In this document: one piece after another, positions 37,921 to 41,514 of the stretch
Position numbering within the stretch: the first letter of the stretch is position 1
Layout: each line of letters starts with the position of its first letter
DNA from: Microbacterium sp. Root53
GTDB lineage: Bacteria > Actinomycetota > Actinomycetes > Actinomycetales > Microbacteriaceae
Direction: 5' to 3'
Assembly: GCF_001426925.1 (NCBI RefSeq)
Contig: NZ_LMFR01000009.1
Span: 1,239-42,752 of the forward strand
Length of the DNA: 41,514 nt
Translations under genes and position numbers: made by a program
Notes under the pieces: model-generated
What the model was told of the DNA's origin: nothing
Database searches by the model: none
The model's input: only the letters and a program-made list of their open reading frames with translations

Positions 37921-38639
37921 CCGCGCGACGAGTTGGATGTGCGGCCGCGCACGATCCCCACGAAGGCGTCCACGTCGGGCGTGGTGCGGTCGGCGTGCCA
38001 CGCGAGCGCCACGGACGAGACCGGCCCGCCGCGCAGCGGGCGGTACGTCACGTCGCGCCGGTGATGCAGGCGCGCGAGCGACATCGGCACGATCACGACG
38101 CCGACCCCGGCGGCCACGGTCGCGATCGCGTCGGCCGTGGTCTCGGGCGCCTCGAAGCGCGGCGGCTCCGTGCCGGGCAGCTCGAGCGTTCCGAGCACGT
38201 CGTCGCGCGGGGTGATCACGACCTCGCCCGCCAGATCCTCGGGGTCGAGCTCGTCCGCCGCGGTGAGCGCCGAGTCGACGGACGCGACCACGACCGGCTC
38301 CTCGTCGTACAGCGCGATCACGTGCAGGTCCTCGTGGTCGATGGGCAGCCGCACGATCGCCGCGTCCACGTCGCCGGCGAGGATGGACGTGCGTTGCTCC
38401 TCGGCGGCGAGCGGCACCAGCTCGAGCGCGACGTGCGGCATCCGCTCGCGCCAGCGGTCGATCCACTTGCCGGGCGTCGCGCCGGCCACCGCGCCCAGCC
38501 GGAAGGTGCGGGGCTCCTCCGGGGCGGGCCGCGGTGCGGGCCCGGGCTGCGGGCTCGGGACGCGCCGCTGAGGGGTGCGTGCGCGCGCCGTGCGCGCGGG
38601 AGCGCCGCGTCGCCTGCCGCCCCGTCCCGTCTGCGCCAT
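37917..38639 (-). CDS. LysR-type substrate-binding domain protein without HTH
   Basis: This 240-residue protein has the LysR effector-binding fold (about 45-230): TFRLGAVAGATPGKWIDRWRER, AAIVRLPIDHEDLHVIALYDEEPVVVA and AIATVAAGVGVVIVPMSLAR. The usual N-terminal winged HTH is absent. Instead residues 1-42 are basic and Pro/Arg-rich (GRGGRRRGAPARTARARTP), which could contact DNA non-specifically. It may act as a ligand-binding partner of another regulator. The start at 38639 is the only plausible one; no HTH is encoded upstream in any frame. Confidence 0.88.
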   Translation of the reverse strand: MAQTGRGGRRRGAPARTARARTPQRRVPSPQPGPAPRPAPEEPRTFRLGAVAGATPGKWIDRWRERMPHVALELVPLAAEEQRTSILAGDVDAAIVRLPIDHEDLHVIALYDEEPVVVASVDSALTAADELDPEDLAGEVVITPRDDVLGTLELPGTEPPRFEAPETTADAIATVAAGVGVVIVPMSLARLHHRRDVTYRPLRGGPVSSVALAWHADRTTPDVDAFVGIVRGRTSNSSRG

Positions 38640-38725
38640 TCCGCCAGATTACGCGGTGCCGCCTGGGGAGGCCTCCCCGCCGCCGCAGTCCCACACAGTG
38701 GGGGTGCGACCGCTACCCTGGCGCA

Positions 38726-38745
38726 GGGAGCGCGAGCGCGCTCCC
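38726..38745 (+). other. hairpin in the leader of the LEA-like gene
   Basis: GGGAGCGC-GAGC-GCGCTCCC is a perfect 8-4-8 repeat downstream of a TACCCT -10 box and before the ribosome binding site. Confidence 0.5.
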
Positions 38746-38767
38746 GCAGATTCGGGAGGGAATCACC

Positions 38768-39067
38768 ATGGGTTTCACGGAGTGGGCCAAGTCGGTCTTC
38801 GGCGGCGCCGAGCAGGCCGCGACCGAGGCGACCGCCAACGTCAAGGAGTTCGCCGCCGAGGCGACCGAGAACGTCAAGGAGTTCGCGACGGAGGCCACGG
38901 AGAACGTCAAGGAGTTCGCCGCCGAGGCGACCGAGAAGGTCAAGGACGTCTCGGAGGACGTCGTCGCCAAGGTGCAGGACGTCGCCGGCGACGCGACCGA
39001 GAAGGTCAAGGACGTCTTCGACGGCGACCAGCCCGCTGCGGGCCAGACCCAGACGCCCGGCGCCTGA
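38768..39067 (+). CDS. LEA-like protein of 11-residue repeats
   Basis: This 99-residue hydrophilic protein contains about six successive 11-mers of the type EATENVKEFAA / EATEKVKDVFD (about residues 18-83). This is the periodicity of group 3 LEA proteins and other amphipathic right-handed helices. Such proteins protect membranes or proteins during drying or osmotic stress; that role is inferred. The N-terminus MGFTEWAKSVFGGAEQA could be a membrane-surface anchor. GGGAGGG precedes the ATG. The underlying DNA is a 33-bp tandem repeat, so copy number may vary between strains. Confidence 0.8.
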   Translation: MGFTEWAKSVFGGAEQAATEATANVKEFAAEATENVKEFATEATENVKEFAAEATEKVKDVSEDVVAKVQDVAGDATEKVKDVFDGDQPAAGQTQTPGA

Positions 39068-39219
39068 GCCGAACCGCGAACGGGCCGATCCGTGCTGCGG
39101 GCGGCCCCGTTCCGTGCGCGGAGCTCGGATCGCGCGCGGGTACGGTTGATTCCGAGTTCTTTCACGCGGATCCGCACAGAATGCCAGGTCCCGCGTCGAC
39201 GCACAGCCAAGGAGACCCC

Positions 39220-40629
39220 GTGACCGATCGCGACGACATCCCCGACCGGCCCCGCATCTCGGTCGTGACCGATGACGACGGGTCCGGAATGGTGACCGTC
39301 GACGGCTCCACCCGTCCGGTCAGCGCCCCGGACGCCGCGGGCGCCCGCAAGGCGGTGCTCGCGATGGTCGTCGAGGTCGCGCAGCAGTACGGCCGCCCGG
39401 TGCGGGTCGCGGCGAGCGGCAGCGACGGGCTGCGCACGCTGATCGTCGCTCCGGACGGCGCCGTCGAGGAGGCGATCGAGTCGCCCGCGCCCGCCGTCGT
39501 CTCCGGTCCGTCCGTGCTCGCGCCCGAGATCGTGACGAGCGTGCCGCGGTCCGCGCCGGCCGTCGCTGCCGCCGAGAGCCCCGCGCAGCCGGAGCCCGCG
39601 CCCGCCGGGCCCGCCCCGGTGTCGGCCGCGGCCGCCCCCGTCGACACCGAGTCGGTCGTGCCCGACGACGCGGGCGCGGAGCCGCTCACCCGACGTTCGG
39701 CCCGCCTGCTCACGGCCCGTGACTTCGCCGAGACCGCGGCGCCGACCAAGCCCATCCCCGCGACCGAGGGCTGGCGCGGATCCTTCAACCGCATGGGCTT
39801 CCGCCTCAAGCCGGGCAAGGAGGAGCAGGCGCGCCGCGACCGCCGCGAGACCATCCAGCGCGCGTTCTCGGGCCGCAAGACCATCGCGGTCATCGGCGAG
39901 AAGGGCGGCGTCGGCAAGACCACCACGACCTACCTGCTCGGCGCGACCCTCGGTCGCGTGCGCGGCGGCAGCGTGCTCGCGTGGGACAACAACGAGTACA
40001 AGGGCACGCTCGGCATCCGAGCCCTGCGCTCGCCCGACCACGACCACACCGCGATCGACCTGCTCAACCACGTGCAGCAGACGGATGCGCCGCTCAGCGC
40101 CGCCGACCTCATCGACTTCGTGCGCGCCCAGGGCGAGAACAAGTTCGACGTGCTCGCGTCGCAGAGCCTCGACGGCGACAGCGACGTGATCGACGAGGAG
40201 GCGTTCGGCCTGCTCCACGACACGCTCGCCCGCTCCTACCGCGTCATCATCGTCGACACCGGAAACAACTCGAAGGCCGGCACGTGGCAGTCCGCCGTCG
40301 CGGCCGCCGACGTGCTCGTGCTCACCACCATCGTCAAGGAGGACAGCGCCCGCACGCTCGCCTCGATGGCCGACACGCTCGTCGCGCACGGCCACGAGGA
40401 GAAGCTGCGCAACGCCGTCACCGTGATGAGCCACCCGTCGCCCACCAGCTACCCGGACCTCGAGCGCCGCCTGCTGCGGCACATGGGCGAGCTGACGCGC
40501 GAGGTCGTGTCCGTGCCGTTCGACCCCGCGCTCGACCGCGGCGACGTGATCGACTACGACGCGCTCAGCGACGAGTCGCGGGAGGCCTGGCTGGAGGTCA
40601 CGGCGGCTGTCGCGGCGGGGCTGCGGTAG
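39220..40629 (+). CDS. MinD/ParA-like ATPase with long disordered N-terminus
   Basis: This 469-residue protein has a C-terminal P-loop ATPase domain (about 220-469) with deviant Walker A GEKGGVGKTTTTYLLG, VIIVDTGNNSKAG and ADVLVLTTIVKEDSARTLASM. It is preceded by a small folded N-terminal part (1-85) and a Pro/Ala-rich linker (about 85-150). It resembles MinD/ParA-like proteins of actinobacteria involved in positioning or type VII secretion. No ParB or ESX gene is adjacent, so the role stays open. AAGGAG precedes the GTG, and a TACGGT -10 box lies at 39141-39146. Confidence 0.85.
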   Translation: MTDRDDIPDRPRISVVTDDDGSGMVTVDGSTRPVSAPDAAGARKAVLAMVVEVAQQYGRPVRVAASGSDGLRTLIVAPDGAVEEAIESPAPAVVSGPSVLAPEIVTSVPRSAPAVAAAESPAQPEPAPAGPAPVSAAAAPVDTESVVPDDAGAEPLTRRSARLLTARDFAETAAPTKPIPATEGWRGSFNRMGFRLKPGKEEQARRDRRETIQRAFSGRKTIAVIGEKGGVGKTTTTYLLGATLGRVRGGSVLAWDNNEYKGTLGIRALRSPDHDHTAIDLLNHVQQTDAPLSAADLIDFVRAQGENKFDVLASQSLDGDSDVIDEEAFGLLHDTLARSYRVIIVDTGNNSKAGTWQSAVAAADVLVLTTIVKEDSARTLASMADTLVAHGHEEKLRNAVTVMSHPSPTSYPDLERRLLRHMGELTREVVSVPFDPALDRGDVIDYDALSDESREAWLEVTAAVAAGLR

Positions 40630-40692
40630 GTTCCGCTCCGGCTTCAGGGCCGCTTCGGCTCCGGGGTTCAGACCGCTCCGGCTCCGGGGGAT

Positions 40693-40746
40693 CCGGTCGC
40701 GAACTTGGGGCCCGGGTCGCTTCGCTCCCCCCTAGTTCGCGACCGG
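40693..40746. repeat. inverted repeat after the MinD-like gene
   Basis: CCGGTCGCGAACT (40693-40705) pairs perfectly with 40734-40746 around a G/C-rich loop. It may terminate transcription and resembles dispersed repeats. Confidence 0.6.
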
Positions 40747-40760
40747 ACCCCCTTGCGCCT

Positions 40761-40820
40761 GCGCTCTGCCGCGGGGTGGTGCGCTGTGCCGCGGGGTGGT
40801 GCGCTGTGCCGCGGGGCGGG
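40761..40820. repeat. three tandem copies of a 20-bp unit
   Basis: GCGCTGTGCCGCGGGGTGGT occurs at 40781-40800, with one change at 40761-40780 and two changes at 40801-40820. Confidence 0.8.
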
Positions 40821-40860
40821 CGACAGCGGTCGAGGTGACGGGGGAGGGATGAGGGCCGGG

Positions 40861-41415
40861 ATGCGGCGGGGACTGAGCGTGGTGGCGGCTGTTGTGGTCG
40901 TGGTCGGGGCCGCATTGGTGTGGTGGTCGGGCCTGCGGCCTGGGACCGGGACGCCTTCGGGAGGGGTGCCGGAGGGGGCCGAGCGGTGGGTCGTCGAGTA
41001 TGTGCATGACGGCGACACGCTGAGCCTGGAGCGGGCCGACGGGGGTGTCGAGCGGGTGCGGCTGATCGGGGTGGATACGCCCGAGGGGCCGGGGGCGTCC
41101 GGGTCGGATGAGCCCGAGTGCGGGGCCGACGAGGCGCGCGAGGCGCTGCGGCGGATGGCGCCGGTGGGCGCGCCCGTGTGGGCGGCGGCGGACATCGAGG
41201 AGCGCGATCGGTACGGTCGTGCGCTGCTCTACGTGTGGACCCAGGACGGGACCTTCGTCAACCGGGAGCTGGTGGCATCCGGAGCGGGCGAGGCGATCCG
41301 GGTGGGGCGCAACGACGCGCACTACGCGGCGCTGCTCGCCGCACAGCACGATGCCCAGGCCGAGGGCCTGGGCATCTGGGGCATGTGCCCCGAGTTCTCG
41401 GGTGGTGAGCGCTAG
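40861..41415 (+). CDS. membrane-anchored or secreted thermonuclease family protein
   Basis: This 184-residue protein starts with a signal anchor (MRRGLSVVAAVVVVVGAALVWW). An SNase-like OB-fold nuclease domain follows: VVEYVHDGDTLSLE, VRLIGVDTPEG, ERDRYGRALLYVW and GLGIWGMCPEF, including the Arg, Asp and Glu positions of the active site. It should cut nucleic acids outside the membrane with calcium. An ATG at 40849 is also possible; 40861 has AGGG five nt upstream and a better signal start. Confidence 0.9.
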   Translation: MRRGLSVVAAVVVVVGAALVWWSGLRPGTGTPSGGVPEGAERWVVEYVHDGDTLSLERADGGVERVRLIGVDTPEGPGASGSDEPECGADEAREALRRMAPVGAPVWAAADIEERDRYGRALLYVWTQDGTFVNRELVASGAGEAIRVGRNDAHYAALLAAQHDAQAEGLGIWGMCPEFSGGER

Positions 41416-41514
41416 GTGTACTGCCCAGGGACGTTGTTTGATCTGGCTTCCCTGATGTGACGAGAACCTCCCGGCAGAGTGGAGCTGCTACCGCATCCGC
41501 TCTGAACCAGGGAG
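41416..41514 (+). other. structured noncoding sequence at the right edge
   Basis: No gene is seen. CAGAGTGG (41475-41482) pairs with CCGCTCTG (41497-41504, one G-T wobble) around a 14-nt loop. TTCCCTG near 41450 faces CAGGGAG at the end. Composition drops in GC relative to the rest. It might be the noncoding end of an insertion sequence that continues beyond the window. Confidence 0.3.

Noticed and set aside
38800..39050. CRISPR array
   Set aside because: The 33-bp repeats are in frame within a coding sequence and have no spacers.

Overview
The window is a very GC-rich actinobacterial chromosome segment. The best fit is a member of the Microbacteriaceae (Microbacterium-like). Supporting signs are the codon bias, the two DUF7882-type proteins, many leaderless genes with a TANNNT box 6-9 nt before ATG, a LigB-type DNA ligase, mycothiol/thioredoxin-type LMW arsenate reductases and dispersed hairpin repeats. 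The genus is an inference; no rRNA or tRNA gene is present to confirm it.

Layout. 1-672: edge of a divergent gene, then two small hypothetical genes. 743-2702: Glu/Leu/Phe/Val dehydrogenase and an Lrp/AsnC regulator. 2869-5544: TrpXYZ-type ABC transporter operon. 5617-7803: YaeQ protein and ATP-dependent DNA ligase, the ligase lying between two related hairpins. 7964-11499: LAL-type LuxR regulator, DUF4242 protein and a secreted protein. 11637-12997: metal-sensing ArsR/SmtB regulator and a CDF zinc-type exporter. 13001-16418 (minus): radical SAM enzyme resembling the tetraether lipid synthase (Tes/MJ0619) family, a two-helix membrane protein, an Lgt-like membrane enzyme with altered catalytic residues, and a proline-rich membrane protein, all overlapping or nearly so. 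16644-17117: SixA-type phosphatase. 17125-21968: IclR regulator, LigM/GcvT-like protein, an acidic protein, a 31-residue peptide gene sharing the motif HPSQAEGED with it, and a ThDP enzyme.

22099-28769 is an eroded arsenic island: fused remnants of an MFS transporter and a second ArsC, an intact ArsC, a SulP transporter with a MerR regulator, an ArsR-ArsC fusion, an ArsN-like acetyltransferase, an ArsO-like flavoprotein, an ArsR, and a broken aquaglyceroporin gene. Two operator classes are visible: CATAGR-N6-TCTATG (three sites) and ATCGA-N6-TCRAT (three sites). No intact arsenite efflux pump is in the window.

28822-36679 holds small and stress-type genes: DUF6098, a sugar ABC importer whose second permease has an in-frame TAG, DUF892 ferritin-like protein, DUF6766 protein, a 42-residue membrane protein, SRPBCC protein, two convergent DUF7882 paralogues and a small alarmone synthetase. 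Several share an upstream GTCAAYCCC element about 25 nt before a TASSGT box. 36755-41415: ThuA-like protein, a hypothetical protein, a LysR effector domain without HTH, an 11-mer-repeat LEA-like protein, a MinD/ParA-like ATPase and a membrane-anchored thermonuclease. The last 100 bases are structured and noncoding.

The strongest candidates for undescribed biology are the Tes-like/Lgt-like lipid operon (13001-16418) and the HPSQAEGED peptide pair next to the ThDP enzyme (19579-21968). All family assignments come from reading motifs, not from database searches.
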